A stretch of DNA of 45,118 nt from an uncultured Muribaculaceae bacterium (GTDB lineage Bacteria > Bacteroidota > Bacteroidia > Bacteroidales > Muribaculaceae). Shown here in pieces: positions 1-8,952 of this stretch (position 1 is its first letter; each line of letters opens with the position of its first letter). The translations under genes were made by a program, and so were the position numbers. Location: NCBI GenBank assembly GCA_910584055.1, contig CAJTZS010000034.1:1-45118 (forward strand), given 5' to 3'. The notes beneath the pieces were generated by a model. The model had not been told where the DNA came from. It made no database searches and worked only from the letters and a program-made list of their open reading frames with translations.

Positions 1-25
1 AATCCGTAAAAAGTTCTGATAATGA

Positions 26-51
26 CTTTTATCGGAAATTTCCGATAAGAG
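26..51. repeat. Near-perfect 26-bp palindrome at left edge
   Basis: The core TTATCGGAAATTTCCGATAA is a perfect palindrome. Pairing continues two more bases on each side after one T/G mismatch. It lies just upstream of the point where recognisable helicase homology begins, and the helicase frame has a TGA at 23-25. It could be a hairpin near the end of an insertion sequence, a recombination site, or a two-way terminator. I do not recognise the exact sequence. Confidence 0.6.
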
Positions 52-70
52 CCATGCGTTCAAAAATTTA

Positions 71-2017
71 ATGCTGCAGACACGCCATACAAGGGTTGCG
101 GGCATCGGAAACACCAAAGGCTCACAAAGGGCGATGAACCTGCTTATTGCAATCCGTGACATTCAGAGGCGCACAGGCCGTGACCTCGGAGCCACATTCC
201 TGTCAGGCACGGTTGTTGTCAACGCTCTTACCGAGCTGTATGTGATGTTCAAGTATATGCGTCCGCAGGAACTCAAGAAACAGCGGATAAGCTGCTTCGA
301 TGCGTGGGCGGCAATATACACCGAGAAAAAGGCGGATTACGAGCTTGATGTCACCGGCAATATCAAGCGCAAAGAGCGTTTCCGTTCTTATATAAAGGTG
401 CCGGAACTTGCCTCATTCCTCCGTGAGATAACGGATTACCGCACAACGGACATGATTAACCTCGATGTTCCCGAAAAGAACGTGCGCTTCCTCTCCAATC
501 CCCCGACAATCGAGCAGGAAGAAATGGCAGGGAGGCTTGTATCATTCGCCAAATCGGGAGAATGGGCTGACCTCGGTCTCGATATGCCCGAACCCGACAA
601 TCTCGACAAGGCGAAAATGCTTATAGCTACAAATGTAGCGAGGAAAATGGCTCTTGACATGAGGCTTCTCGGCGACAAGTTCAGCGATGACCCCGGCAAC
701 AAGGCTTCGATATGCGCAAGGACAGTCTATGAATACTATGTGCGCTCAAACGCCAACCGTGGCACACAGTTCATTTTCAGCGACCTTTCCACCTATAAAC
801 CCGGCGAGTGGAATATCTATCAGGACATCAAGGACAAACTTGTGGCTCTCGGAATACCCTCGGAAGAAATACAGTTTATCCAGTGCGCCAAGACCGAAAG
901 GGCGAGGAAGAAACTGTTCGCCGACATGAACAGCGGCAGGGTGCGTGTGCTTTTCGGCTCCACAACTATGTTAGGCACAGGCGTTAACGCCCAGGAACGT
1001 GCCGTGGCGGTGCATCATCTTGAGATACCGTGGCGGCCGGCCGACATGGAGCAGCGTAACGGCAGGGCTGTCCGCAAGGGAAACACCGTGAAGCTATGGG
1101 GTGGAAACACAGTTGACATCGTTATTTACGGAACGGAGAAAACTCTTGACGCTTATAAGTTTAACCTGTTGAAGAACAAGCAGATGTTCATAAATCAGAT
1201 TAACAACGGCACCATTGCCGTGCGACGCATCGACGAGGACGGCATGGACGAGGAAAACGGCATGAACTTTGCCGAGTTCGTGGCAATCCTTTCCGGCAAC
1301 ACCGACCTTTTGAAAAAGGCGAAGCTCGACAACAGGATTATGCAGCTTGAAAAGGAACAGGCCATATTCAAGAAAGAGAGAGGCCGTGCGGAGCGCAAGA
1401 TGTCGGACAATCAGACAGCCATTGCAGCAGCAGAGGATATGATTGCCAAAATGAATATGGACTACCTCTGTTTTGTTTCACGGAAAGATGATGCCGTAGT
1501 AACCCTCGTATCCGGCACTTTTGCCACACCGCAGGAAATCGGGCGAGAACTTCACCGGATATCAAAGTCTTACCGGGGAACGGAACACAAAGCCATCGGT
1601 TCTTATATGGGTTTGCCCATGACGGTAAGGAGCGAGTTTAATATTGCCGATATGTTCGAGCGCAACATCTTCTTCATCGAGGGAGCAAGCGGACTCAAGT
1701 ACCGATGCTCCCAATCGGGAGCGTTGCCCCTCTCATTCGTGGAAGCCGCCGCATATCCCTACACTGTCATGGAACGTATGCCTGCCCGGATAGCTGAAAA
1801 AGAAAAGGATATAACGAGACTACGGGAGGAAATTCCGGTGTTGGAGGAAATCATAGGCCGCAGATGGCCTAAAGCCCCGGAGCTTGAAACTCTCAAGGCA
1901 CAATGCCGGGAGTTGCAGCAGAAGATTGAGGAAGACCTCAAAAATGCCGAAAAAGGCATATCGCTGTCCGACGGTATCTCACCAGACAAGCCGACAATTA
2001 CCGAGGAAGCGGCCTGA
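71..2017 (+). pseudogene. C-terminal fragment of giant N6-methylase/SNF2-type helicase
   Basis: This is the C-terminal part of the very large (about 1,900-2,000 aa) N6 adenine methylase plus SF2/SNF2 helicase protein that sits next to parB-like genes in Bacteroidales conjugative elements; it probably modifies or remodels incoming DNA. Residues 6-35 (RHTRVAGIGN onward) match the family. A motif III-like segment (SGTVVVNALTEL) lies near residues 45-56, and helicase motif VI (QRNGRAVRKG) at 328-337. A coiled C-terminal segment follows. The methylase and the ATP-binding helicase lobe are missing. Upstream of about residue 5 the frame runs through unrelated sequence to TGA at 23-25, so the ATG at 71 is probably fortuitous. 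The gene looks disrupted at its left end, possibly by an insertion. It could still make an internal-start product. Confidence 0.75.
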
Positions 2018-2043
2018 CATCACCATATATCTGACTTTTATTC

Positions 2044-2077
2044 CCTGTCCGGTTGTGAAACCAGGCAGGTTTTTTTA
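2044..2077 (+). terminator. Rho-independent terminator after helicase fragment
   Basis: An 11-bp stem with G-U pairs (CCTGTCCGGTT against AACCAGGCAGG) closes a 4-nt loop and is followed by eight T. It ends transcription 27 bp after the helicase stop codon. Confidence 0.8.
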
Positions 2078-2560
2078 CGGTATTATGACATTGAACTGCG
2101 GTGGCGCAACTGCCTCTTTTAACACATAGCCTTTTCAAAAAAAATGTTTTATACCCTTTTTTAGCCTTTTTGTTTTCTTTTATACCGCTGCTCCCCGACC
2201 CGGCATACGCGTGGCTGACTTTGAGCGAGAGACGGACTCGGCAATATTTCATGTTGCCCTGCCCGACACTCGCTTTCAAAGCGGTAATCCGAAAAATGCC
2301 TGTCGGCCTCGAAGTCAGTACAGGCATAGGTTCCGTTTCCCTCCACTTACGCCCGTACTTCCATATCTTCGTTGACCGGCAATTTCACTGATGGCTTACC
2401 TCTCATCCACACATGGATGCCTCCCGCCCTTCTTCCCCTTCTATTGACAGGTTCCTTTTATATCGCGGATCAACTCCCTGAGCACCTGTTTCAGATATGC
2501 CGGGACATGCCGGTACACTTATATCCATCTCCGGAAACAGTTATATCCTGTATGGCTTTA
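2078..2560. other. Intergenic, no convincing gene
   Basis: This 480-bp stretch holds an AT-rich, T-rich part (about 2120-2185) and then GC-richer sequence with short inverted repeats, e.g. CCTGT...ACAGG near 2300-2325. A long frame runs through the second half into parB, but it lacks coding character. The parB promoter probably lies here; I cannot place a clear TAnnTTTG box. Confidence 0.5.
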
Positions 2561-2800
2561 CAGATGCCGTCCGTGACGGTTGCCGTGATTTTTGAATCGG
2601 CAAAGTTAAGGCCGCTCGTGGATATGCCAAGGCCCGGCGGCAGCGTGACGGGGCTTCGCCCTGTCAGCCTTGTCGTAATCCACTGGTGCAGCGACCTTCC
2701 TGATTTGCCGAAAAAAATCAGTCCGACAACCCTCCCGGAAGGAACTGATAAAAGTAAGGGAGAAAAAACAATATTTATCAACATCTTAAAAGTCAAGATT
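2561..2800 (+). promoter_or_regulatory. Structured leader, copy A (upstream of parB-like gene)
   Basis: First copy of a leader repeated in the window. It shares AGATGCCGTCCGT (2562-2574) with copy B and has the family box GCAAAGTT (2600-2607). Just before the gene, CTCCC (2732-2736) pairs with GGGAG (2758-2762), leaving an A-rich stretch before the ATG. Copies B, C, E and F have a stem in the same place with different bases. I infer a cis-acting RNA controlling translation or read-through. I do not recognise a named riboswitch. Confidence 0.6.
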
Positions 2801-4498
2801 ATGGAGACCAAAGCAATCAGAAAAGAAAACGTATCACTCGCCCTCATTCAGCCGAGCACATTCAACCCTCGCAAGACCTTTGACGAGGCAGCCCTCAAGG
2901 AACTCTCCGACAGCATCGCCTCGCAGGGTGTCCTTCAGCAAATCGGCCTACGCCCCGTTGCGGACACCGACCGCTACGAGATTATCTTCGGGGAGCGAAG
3001 ATACCGTGCGTCCGTCATGGCAGGACTTGAGACTATCCCTGCCGACATATACGATGTTACCGATGATGAAGCAGTTGAAATCGCCGTCACCGAGAACCTT
3101 CAGCGTGAGGATGTCTCACCGATTGAGGAAGCAAACGCATACCAGAGCCTCATGGACAGCGGAAGATACGATGTGCAGTCATTGGCTGTGCAGTTCGGCA
3201 AGTCCGAGGCATACATACGCACACGACTGAAATTCACATCACTTATCCCCGAAATAGCGCAACTGCTGGAGGCTGACGCTATCACAATGAGCGTGGCTTC
3301 CGAGATATGCAGATACGGAACTGACATACAGAAAGAGGTTTACGAAAAGCACCTCTGCGAAAATTCTTACGGCTACGGCTCATGGCGTGGGCTGAAAGCC
3401 TCCGAGGTCGCAAGGCGCATAGAGCAGAATTTCACAACCGACCTTGAGCGTTACTCATTTGACAAGGGAATGTGTGCCTCATGCCCACATAACACCAAGA
3501 ACCTACTGCTTTTCTGCGAGGGAACTTGTGGAAAATGCACCAACCGCAAATGCCTTGAGGATATGAACACATCGTATCTCGTTGACAAGGCGGTGGATAT
3601 GATAGCCCTATATCCTGCCTACCCTTTACGACAAGGGCGATTTGGCACAAACGAGGCGGCGGTTGAGCGTCTTTCGGCTATGGGACATGAGATTGAAACT
3701 CCAAACACATACATTCAGCCGTACCCTGCAATGCCGCAGGAACCGACTGCGGAGGAATACGCCACTCCCGAAGACTTCGCCGAGGCTCATTCGGAGTATG
3801 AACAAGACCTTTCCGAGTATAACGATGCCGTGGAAGATGTCAATGCCAGGGCAGAAAACGGAGAAATCACTGTCTATATTGTCATTGAAAAAAATGACAT
3901 AAGCATAGGATATGCGATGAAGCCGTCCGAGGCTTCCGTGGACGGCACTGCCGACAACAAGGCGGACAACCCCATAGTGAAACTTGAGAAACAGGACATG
4001 CGCAACAAGGAAATCGCCGTGGAGAAAACCGTGGCAGACACCAAGAAGCAAATTCTTGAGGCAGACATGACCGAGACCAAGTTCGGGCAGGACGAGGAAA
4101 GAATGGTGTATTATTTCATGCTTTCATCGCTCCGAAAGGAACATTTCTCGGCAGTGGGGCTTACCGAGAAGCAGGCAGGCTGTCTTTCCGATGATGAAAA
4201 AATGGAGATAGTCAGCAATCTCAACGCCAAGACAAAGGCTGTAATCCGCAGGGATTATCTTATAGCCAATTTCAAGGAGGCTTTCGGGAGCAATACGGTT
4301 GCAAAACTGCTGCTCGGCTTCGCAAAGAAGCACATGCCCGAACAGCTTGCCGAGATTGAGAAAGGCTACAACGAGGTCTATGAGAAACGCCATCAGCGCA
4401 TAGAGGAAAGAAAGGCGGCTCTCATGCCTAAAAACGAGGAACCGACTGCGGAGGCAAACGAAACCTCCGAAGATGAAAGCAACGAGGAAGCGGCTTAA
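2801..4498 (+). CDS. ParB/Spo0J-family protein with Cys cluster
   Basis: 565 aa. The ParB N-terminal domain covers about residues 10-105, with the family box GERRYRA at 64-70 and TENLQR at 97-102, followed by a helix-turn-helix region near 125-147 (LAVQFGKSEAYIRTRLK). Around 220-250 is a cluster of six cysteines and a histidine (CASCPH...CEGTCGKCTNRKC), which suggests a metal-binding knob. The C-terminal 250 residues are acidic, charged and extended. The ATG at 2801 is chosen because homology begins at once (PSTFNPRKTFDE) and a leader precedes it; longer forms run into non-coding DNA. No ParA lies beside it, so it may be an element-specific regulator or accessory DNA-binding protein rather than a partition protein. 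It lies directly downstream of the methylase-helicase, as usual for these elements. Confidence 0.88.
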   Translation: METKAIRKENVSLALIQPSTFNPRKTFDEAALKELSDSIASQGVLQQIGLRPVADTDRYEIIFGERRYRASVMAGLETIPADIYDVTDDEAVEIAVTENLQREDVSPIEEANAYQSLMDSGRYDVQSLAVQFGKSEAYIRTRLKFTSLIPEIAQLLEADAITMSVASEICRYGTDIQKEVYEKHLCENSYGYGSWRGLKASEVARRIEQNFTTDLERYSFDKGMCASCPHNTKNLLLFCEGTCGKCTNRKCLEDMNTSYLVDKAVDMIALYPAYPLRQGRFGTNEAAVERLSAMGHEIETPNTYIQPYPAMPQEPTAEEYATPEDFAEAHSEYEQDLSEYNDAVEDVNARAENGEITVYIVIEKNDISIGYAMKPSEASVDGTADNKADNPIVKLEKQDMRNKEIAVEKTVADTKKQILEADMTETKFGQDEERMVYYFMLSSLRKEHFSAVGLTEKQAGCLSDDEKMEIVSNLNAKTKAVIRRDYLIANFKEAFGSNTVAKLLLGFAKKHMPEQLAEIEKGYNEVYEKRHQRIEERKAALMPKNEEPTAEANETSEDESNEEAA

Positions 4499-4520
4499 TA
4501 TCCATAATCATAAGACGATT

Positions 4521-4556
4521 GCAGGGGCTGTCATACGGCCTCTGCTTTCTTTATTC
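4521..4556 (+). terminator. Terminator after parB-like gene
   Basis: GCAGGGGC pairs with GCCTCTGC (one G-U) across an 8-9-nt loop and is followed by TTTCTTTATT. It starts about 20 bp after the parB stop. Confidence 0.75.
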
Positions 4557-4740
4557 TGACCACGCCGGTATATCCTTTTATGCCGCCGGCTCCATTCCGG
4601 GTCGCTCAAGCCTCTTATACTGTTTATGCCATTTCAATTACTCTTTTAATCAACGGGGTCACTGTTGATGAATCCTGATTTAACGCTTGTCAGCCTTTTA
4701 TAAACTGCGGTTATTCCACTTTTAATCCTGTGCCTGTGAT

Positions 4741-4935
4741 CCGGGAGATGCCGTCCGTCGATTGTCACGGCAAAGTTTGGAGGCCGGGCCAAATGTCAAA
4801 TCAGAGCCGGAGGTCACGGCTGTCACCGTGAATTTGCCTTATTGTCCGCTTTCGCCTCCCCTTAAATGCCTGAAATCGGTCAGACAGCCCTCCGACGGAC
4901 CAAAAGGTCTGAAATAAAGGGATAAAAATAAATTT
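4741..4935 (+). promoter_or_regulatory. Structured leader, copy B (upstream of PRTase gene)
   Basis: It shares AGATGCCGTCCGT with copy A and has the box GCAAAGTT at 4770-4777. Near the start codon, CCCT (4888-4891) pairs with AGGG (4918-4921), enclosing the hairpin GGACC-AAAA-GGTCT (4897-4910). TCAGAC (4880-4885) can instead pair with GTCTGA (4907-4912), and the two folds exclude each other, as expected of a switch. From 4499 to 4740 I see only the terminator and no gene. Confidence 0.65.
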
Positions 4936-5502
4936 ATGGCGAAAACGATAGACATTGAGCTTCAAAAGCAGTTGGATAAACCGCAGACATGGTTCTGCAA
5001 ATATTTCCCTGCACGCATACGCAACGTAGGAGAACGGGAGATAGCCGACCGTCAGTTGGTTTTTGATTTCAAGGACGGACGGGCATACGAGGAAGTCGCA
5101 CGGCGCACGGCGACCGCCATGACTGAGCGTTACGGAGCAACGTGCGCCGACATTGTGTTTTCTCCCGTTCCGGCATCTACAAGAGAGAAGAACGAGATAC
5201 GCTACAAGGCTTTCTGCCAAATGGTGTGTGAACTCACCGGTGCAATCAACGGTTACGACCATGTATCGGTTTGTGGCGATAGAATGACCGTTCACGAGAA
5301 CCGCAAGGCAGAGAGGGATGTCCGCAATGCTGATGTCATTGAGTTTGACCCGACTTTTTTCAGCGGTAAAATGGTTGTGGTCTTTGATGATGTGATAACG
5401 AAAGGATTGAGTTATGCCATATATGCCAACCGCCTTGAAAGCCTCGGAGCCAATGTACTCGGAGGTGTATTCCTCGCAAGAACCCATTACAAAGTGAGAT
5501 AA
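4936..5502 (+). CDS. Type I phosphoribosyltransferase-like protein (ComF-like)
   Basis: 188 aa. The PRPP-binding signature VVVFDDVITKG is at residues 147-157, with a β-strand before it and an acidic pair at 151-152, as in type I PRTases. SPVPAST at 76-82 resembles the ComF-like phosphate loop. The substrate base is unknown. It is followed after 1 nt by a SLOG-family protein, and the pair is most likely translated together, suggesting a nucleotide or nucleobase pathway. Copy B of the leader family sits directly upstream. The 228-residue antisense frame over this gene is a shadow. Confidence 0.85.
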   Translation: MAKTIDIELQKQLDKPQTWFCKYFPARIRNVGEREIADRQLVFDFKDGRAYEEVARRTATAMTERYGATCADIVFSPVPASTREKNEIRYKAFCQMVCELTGAINGYDHVSVCGDRMTVHENRKAERDVRNADVIEFDPTFFSGKMVVVFDDVITKGLSYAIYANRLESLGANVLGGVFLARTHYKVR

Positions 5503-5503
5503 T

Positions 5504-6004
5504 ATGGTTCAATCAAAATATGATAAGTCTTTATCCGCTTGCTTCAGCGGACACCGCATCGTCCCATACTTTCATTTGAAGCGACTTGAACGGCAATTAA
5601 GGACAGCGATAATATCGGCATACGCTGACGGCTTTCGTAATTTCTTCTGCGGCATGGCTATGGGCTATGATTTGCTGGCAGCAGAAACCGTCCTTTCCCT
5701 ACAGTCTGAATTGCCGGATTTACGGCTCATTGCCGTTATTCCGTATCGTGGACAGACCGAGAGGTGGAGCGATGCCATGAAATCCCGGTATGATGACATT
5801 CTGCGTAATGCAAATGATACTGTGATTCTGAGCGAACACTACTATCAAGGCTGTCTGCTACGGCGCAATGACTATATGGTAGTCCACAGTTCTCGACTTA
5901 TTGCATGGTATAACGGACATCCTAAAGGCGGTACGTTTTACACCTGCCGTTTGGCTGAGGCTAATGGATTAACGGTTATAAATCTTCATGACAGCCGTAA
6001 TTGA
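5504..6004 (+). CDS. SLOG-family (DUF1273/YspA-like) nucleotide-binding protein
   Basis: 166 aa. The Rossmann-like SLOG signatures are visible: SGHR at 15-18 and GMAMGYD at 50-56, with LLAAE following. Later acidic residues and GGTFYTCRLAEA fit the second half of the fold. SLOG proteins bind nucleotides or nucleotide-derived signals, and some work with phosphoribosyltransferases or phosphoribohydrolases. The start lies 1 nt after the PRTase stop, so the two probably act on the same compound. The exact reaction cannot be read from the sequence. Confidence 0.8.
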   Translation: MVQSKYDKSLSACFSGHRIVPYFHLKRLERQLRTAIISAYADGFRNFFCGMAMGYDLLAAETVLSLQSELPDLRLIAVIPYRGQTERWSDAMKSRYDDILRNANDTVILSEHYYQGCLLRRNDYMVVHSSRLIAWYNGHPKGGTFYTCRLAEANGLTVINLHDSRN

Positions 6005-6020
6005 CCGGCTGTTGTAATTT
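5991..6020 (+). terminator. Hairpin over SLOG gene stop
   Basis: ACAGCCG (5991-5997) pairs with CGGCTGT (6005-6011) and is followed by the weak T-rich tail TGTAATTT. A second perfect hairpin, TTTACCTT-GAT-AAGGTAAA (6037-6055), separates this operon from the convergent HD gene. Confidence 0.5.
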
Positions 6021-6084
6021 GCATCAATATCTCATATTTACCTTGATAAGGTAAAGATGCAATTTTATGGTAAAATGGTGCCTT

Positions 6085-6702
6085 TTATAATTCGTTATAA
6101 ATCCTGTCGAAAATCTGGCGGAGCCGGGGTTCGTCCTTTATAATCTCACGGAGTGAATTGAGCCTTTCTACGTTGGGCGACTCAGGGAACCAAAGTTTCA
6201 GATAGCCTCCCTCGGCATATTTCTCATGCAGATGGTCAAGCGTGCGCTGCCAGTGGCCCTCTTTGTCAAGTTCGGGATAATGGTCGAGTCCGTATTGTAC
6301 CGTCCTTTCGATTATCTTCTCCGGTTCGATGTAGCGGTCTCCTTCTGCGACAATTTTGCCGTATATGCTTCGAGGTTCATGGTCGGACGATGCCCGGTGG
6401 TCTTCTACCGCCTGTGCCATTGTCTCTATTTCCTCTTGTGTGAACCACTCATGCAATCGTGGATCTTCCCGTACTATCCGCCCGGATTCAAGATGATGTG
6501 TCTTCCTGTCGATGGCAAGCCCTAAATCATGGAACGCTGCTATGGTATATACCATTTCCATGTTGAGGGCGTAATGCCGTGCAATGTCAAGGCTCTGCGC
6601 TATGACCATGCGGGCATGATCCTCCCGATGGGCCTTGTCGAATCCGTTGTACCTGGGCAGTATCTCCCTTTCTATATATAATGTCAGCCCTTTATTGTTC
6701 AT
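6085..6702 (-). CDS. HD-domain phosphohydrolase
   Basis: 205 aa. The HD metal-binding pattern is visible: His29 (DHARMV), the His58-Asp59 doublet (AAFHDLG), His102 (EDHR), and Asp122 (EGDRY). Such proteins hydrolyse phosphomonoesters, nucleotides or cyclic nucleotides; this small soluble form has no sensor or nucleotidyltransferase domain. It starts 31 bp after the metallophosphoesterase gene on the same strand, so it is probably the last gene of the AbiE operon. The substrate is unknown. Confidence 0.83.
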   Translation of the reverse strand: MNNKGLTLYIEREILPRYNGFDKAHREDHARMVIAQSLDIARHYALNMEMVYTIAAFHDLGLAIDRKTHHLESGRIVREDPRLHEWFTQEEIETMAQAVEDHRASSDHEPRSIYGKIVAEGDRYIEPEKIIERTVQYGLDHYPELDKEGHWQRTLDHLHEKYAEGGYLKLWFPESPNVERLNSLREIIKDEPRLRQIFDRIYNEL

Positions 6703-6733
6703 TATCTTTTCTATTCGTTGTAGTTGAAACAGG

Positions 6734-7498
6734 TTATAATTCTATGACGGCATCGCGACGGAATGACTGGTGTTCATTCTGAAATACATATCCGAGCTGA
6801 TTGCTGACACACTGAGTATTCCCGATTGTCCTGTCTATGTTCCGATGTGAATGACCGTAAATCCAGTAGTTGATACGGGTGTCGTCTATGTAATCACCAA
6901 GCTCGACAGTGAACGCACCATTGATGGAGCTATCCATAAACTCTTCAGCCATAAGACCGAATGAGGGCACATGATGAGTGGCTACGATGATATTTTTGGC
7001 TTTGCTCCCGGACACCGCCTTTTCAATGAAATTGCGACACCGGTCGTGTTCTTCATTGAACCGTTGCGAGGTCAGTCTGTGTTCACCATTTCTAATGCGT
7101 CTGAAGTCGCTGACGTAATGCTCTGTCAGGTATTCTTCCGATGGCGAAATCTTTGCCCATAAGGTTGAGACTATCAGGTCAGTTTCTTCATCAAGAGATA
7201 AGACTCTGTTGTAATACGCTTTGACATTATGCCTTATCTCAAGTTCCCAGCCCTCATGCAGATCATTGATATCAAAGAATTTATACAACTCATGATTGCC
7301 GGGAACGACAATCACCTGCTTATAGTTCTGAGAAGCCCAGTCCCAGAAAGGATGCGTCCTGTAGTTGGCATCGCCGAGATACCCTATGTCTCCTGCAAGA
7401 ACAAGAATGTCAGCCGAAGGGATCAGTGGATTGTCCTTCAGCCATTTGGAATTTTCTCCAAATTCAAGATGCAGGTCGGATGCGTACTGAATCTTCAT
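6734..7498 (-). CDS. Calcineurin-like metallophosphoesterase
   Basis: 254 aa. All dinuclear-metal motifs are present: DLH at 8-10, GD at 36-37, GNHE at 67-70, then THH and GHSH in the last third. The ATG at 7498 overlaps the AbiEii stop by one base (TAATG), a coupling signal, so it is preferred over an in-frame TTG six codons upstream. This family cleaves phosphodiesters or phosphomonoesters of nucleotides and nucleic acids. Tight coupling to a nucleotidyltransferase toxin suggests it acts in the same response, perhaps on the toxin's product, but that is inference. Confidence 0.88.
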   Translation of the reverse strand: MKIQYASDLHLEFGENSKWLKDNPLIPSADILVLAGDIGYLGDANYRTHPFWDWASQNYKQVIVVPGNHELYKFFDINDLHEGWELEIRHNVKAYYNRVLSLDEETDLIVSTLWAKISPSEEYLTEHYVSDFRRIRNGEHRLTSQRFNEEHDRCRNFIEKAVSGSKAKNIIVATHHVPSFGLMAEEFMDSSINGAFTVELGDYIDDTRINYWIYGHSHRNIDRTIGNTQCVSNQLGYVFQNEHQSFRRDAVIEL

Positions 7499-8355
7499 TA
7501 TCTTTGTTTGAGCCAATAAGGTAATAGGAAACTCCTGATCTCGCTCATGACTATCGGGAAATCCAAATTATGAGGATATTTAATTCTCTTCAAAAATGCT
7601 CGCCATCTTGTTTGGCGGACCGAGTTATTTGCAAACTCTTCCGTGAATAATGGATGGTCTTCCTGATACGATGTTCCCCGATTACTAAATGTCACTGAAA
7701 TCGCTTCCTCTAAAATAGATTTGTCCAGATTACCGCGCCGAATGAATCTATATACATCAAAGAAGTCTTTCATTCGGCTGTTATTTTCGGACAAAGAAAT
7801 CATGGCGTCAAATTTCTCCGCCACAACTGTTTCTGCGGAATATGCCAATAAACTTGCGGCAGGCTTGTCGTCAAGCAAAAGCGGGTATTCTATCTGGACG
7901 GGAGAAGGTGTGACTATATCTCCAAAGCCTATATCAATAGATAATATCTCTCTCATGGAATGGAGACTTACCGGAACAGTTATCCTCACCCCACGATATT
8001 TTTTATTCGCCATGAGCTCCTGCACGTCAAGTGCAGCCACATCAAATATCACACCATCGCTCTCTTCGCTGATAGAACATATCTCGGTGAAGATATCCTT
8101 CATGTTTGGCAGACTATTGTTCACTCCAACGCCAAGCAGGTCTATATCCAATGTCGGTCGAGCCGCGAATAAGTCAAAAACATACAGCAAAGCACCTCCT
8201 TTCAGTAGGAACTTCGATGAATATTCACTTACTGAGACCCTGTAAAGGAACCGCTCTTGAATATAACGGCTTAATATCATCTGGAAAGAAAGCTTTTCTT
8301 TTCGGGAGATATTCAGCAGCCTATCATGTATTGATTTACCGTAATTCGTTGTCAT
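7498..8355 (-). CDS. AbiEii-type nucleotidyltransferase toxin
   Basis: 285 aa. The AbiEii/MenA nucleotidyltransferase features are present: KGG at 52-54, RPTLDID at 66-72 with the catalytic acids Asp70 and Asp72, and the later family block EKFDAMI...RMKDFFDVYR. Related MenA toxins add nucleotides to tRNA 3' ends; others protect against phage by abortive infection. The start overlaps the antitoxin stop by 4 nt (ATGA). It is the second gene of a type IV-like toxin-antitoxin pair, followed by two phosphohydrolases. Confidence 0.88.
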   Translation of the reverse strand: MTTNYGKSIHDRLLNISRKEKLSFQMILSRYIQERFLYRVSVSEYSSKFLLKGGALLYVFDLFAARPTLDIDLLGVGVNNSLPNMKDIFTEICSISEESDGVIFDVAALDVQELMANKKYRGVRITVPVSLHSMREILSIDIGFGDIVTPSPVQIEYPLLLDDKPAASLLAYSAETVVAEKFDAMISLSENNSRMKDFFDVYRFIRRGNLDKSILEEAISVTFSNRGTSYQEDHPLFTEEFANNSVRQTRWRAFLKRIKYPHNLDFPIVMSEIRSFLLPYWLKQR

Positions 8356-8951
8356 AGTTCTACCTCCATATATTTCTCGAGAGTTGAATAGAGCCTGAGT
8401 TCACGGGCATATTTTTCAAGTTTTGAAATATTGCGGTCTGGACGTTGCAAGTAATTTCTCAATACTTCGGACATTACATCGATACCAACTTTATTTCTGA
8501 ACTTTATTGCGTCACAAACGCTCTTTTCGAGGTCGTAAATCTGCACATTATAACCATTCATTTGAGATTTAACTACTCCAATGGAGAGTGTTTCCCCAGA
8601 CCAACGCAACAGTCTTATCGGAGGATAATCCGGAATTGTAATTTTAATATTTTTATCGACTGCGACATTGAATTCCGCAGGAATCTGAGTAGTAAGATTG
8701 TAGTAAGCCCAAGCGGAATAAAGACATAGCACACCCATTGGAATAAGCCGATTGATGTCAATCATCGTGTTAGCCAGTCTGGAGGGCTCTATGAACAGTC
8801 CGTTTCTGAGTTTTAGAAGAGTCCCATTCTTAACCATCTTTAGGACACTATAATAAGCATAGCGTCCTATTTCCTTGGCTTGGGATGAGGATATGGTGCC
8901 ATTGTTCTCATCGAGCACCTTTTGTATGTTTTCCGGAATTTCCTGTTTCAT
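8352..8951 (-). CDS. AbiEi-type antitoxin / repressor
   Basis: 199 aa. An N-terminal winged-helix region (ENNGTISSSQAKEIGRYAYYSVLKMVKNGTL, about residues 13-45) is followed by the AbiEi antitoxin domain (LCLYSAWAYYNLT, DLEKSVCDAI). AbiEi proteins neutralise AbiEii and repress their own operon. The ATG at 8951 is preferred: a TAACTTTG promoter box sits immediately upstream, and a large palindrome would lie inside the gene if the upstream ATG at 8999 were used. The mRNA may therefore be almost leaderless. The length fits the family. Confidence 0.82.
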   Translation of the reverse strand: MKQEIPENIQKVLDENNGTISSSQAKEIGRYAYYSVLKMVKNGTLLKLRNGLFIEPSRLANTMIDINRLIPMGVLCLYSAWAYYNLTTQIPAEFNVAVDKNIKITIPDYPPIRLLRWSGETLSIGVVKSQMNGYNVQIYDLEKSVCDAIKFRNKVGIDVMSEVLRNYLQRPDRNISKLEKYARELRLYSTLEKYMEVEL

Positions 8952-8952
8952 G

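Noticed and set aside
2372..2800. N-terminal extension of the ParB-like frame
   Set aside because: The extra 143 codons lack coding character and coincide with the leader and its stems; homology starts at ATG 2801.
4801..5487. 228-residue antisense frame over the phosphoribosyltransferase gene
   Set aside because: The plus strand has a clear PRPP-binding motif and leader; the antisense frame has no family and no start context.
7499..7516. TTG start for the metallophosphoesterase
   Set aside because: ATG 7498 overlaps the upstream stop as TAATG and directly precedes the conserved DLH motif.
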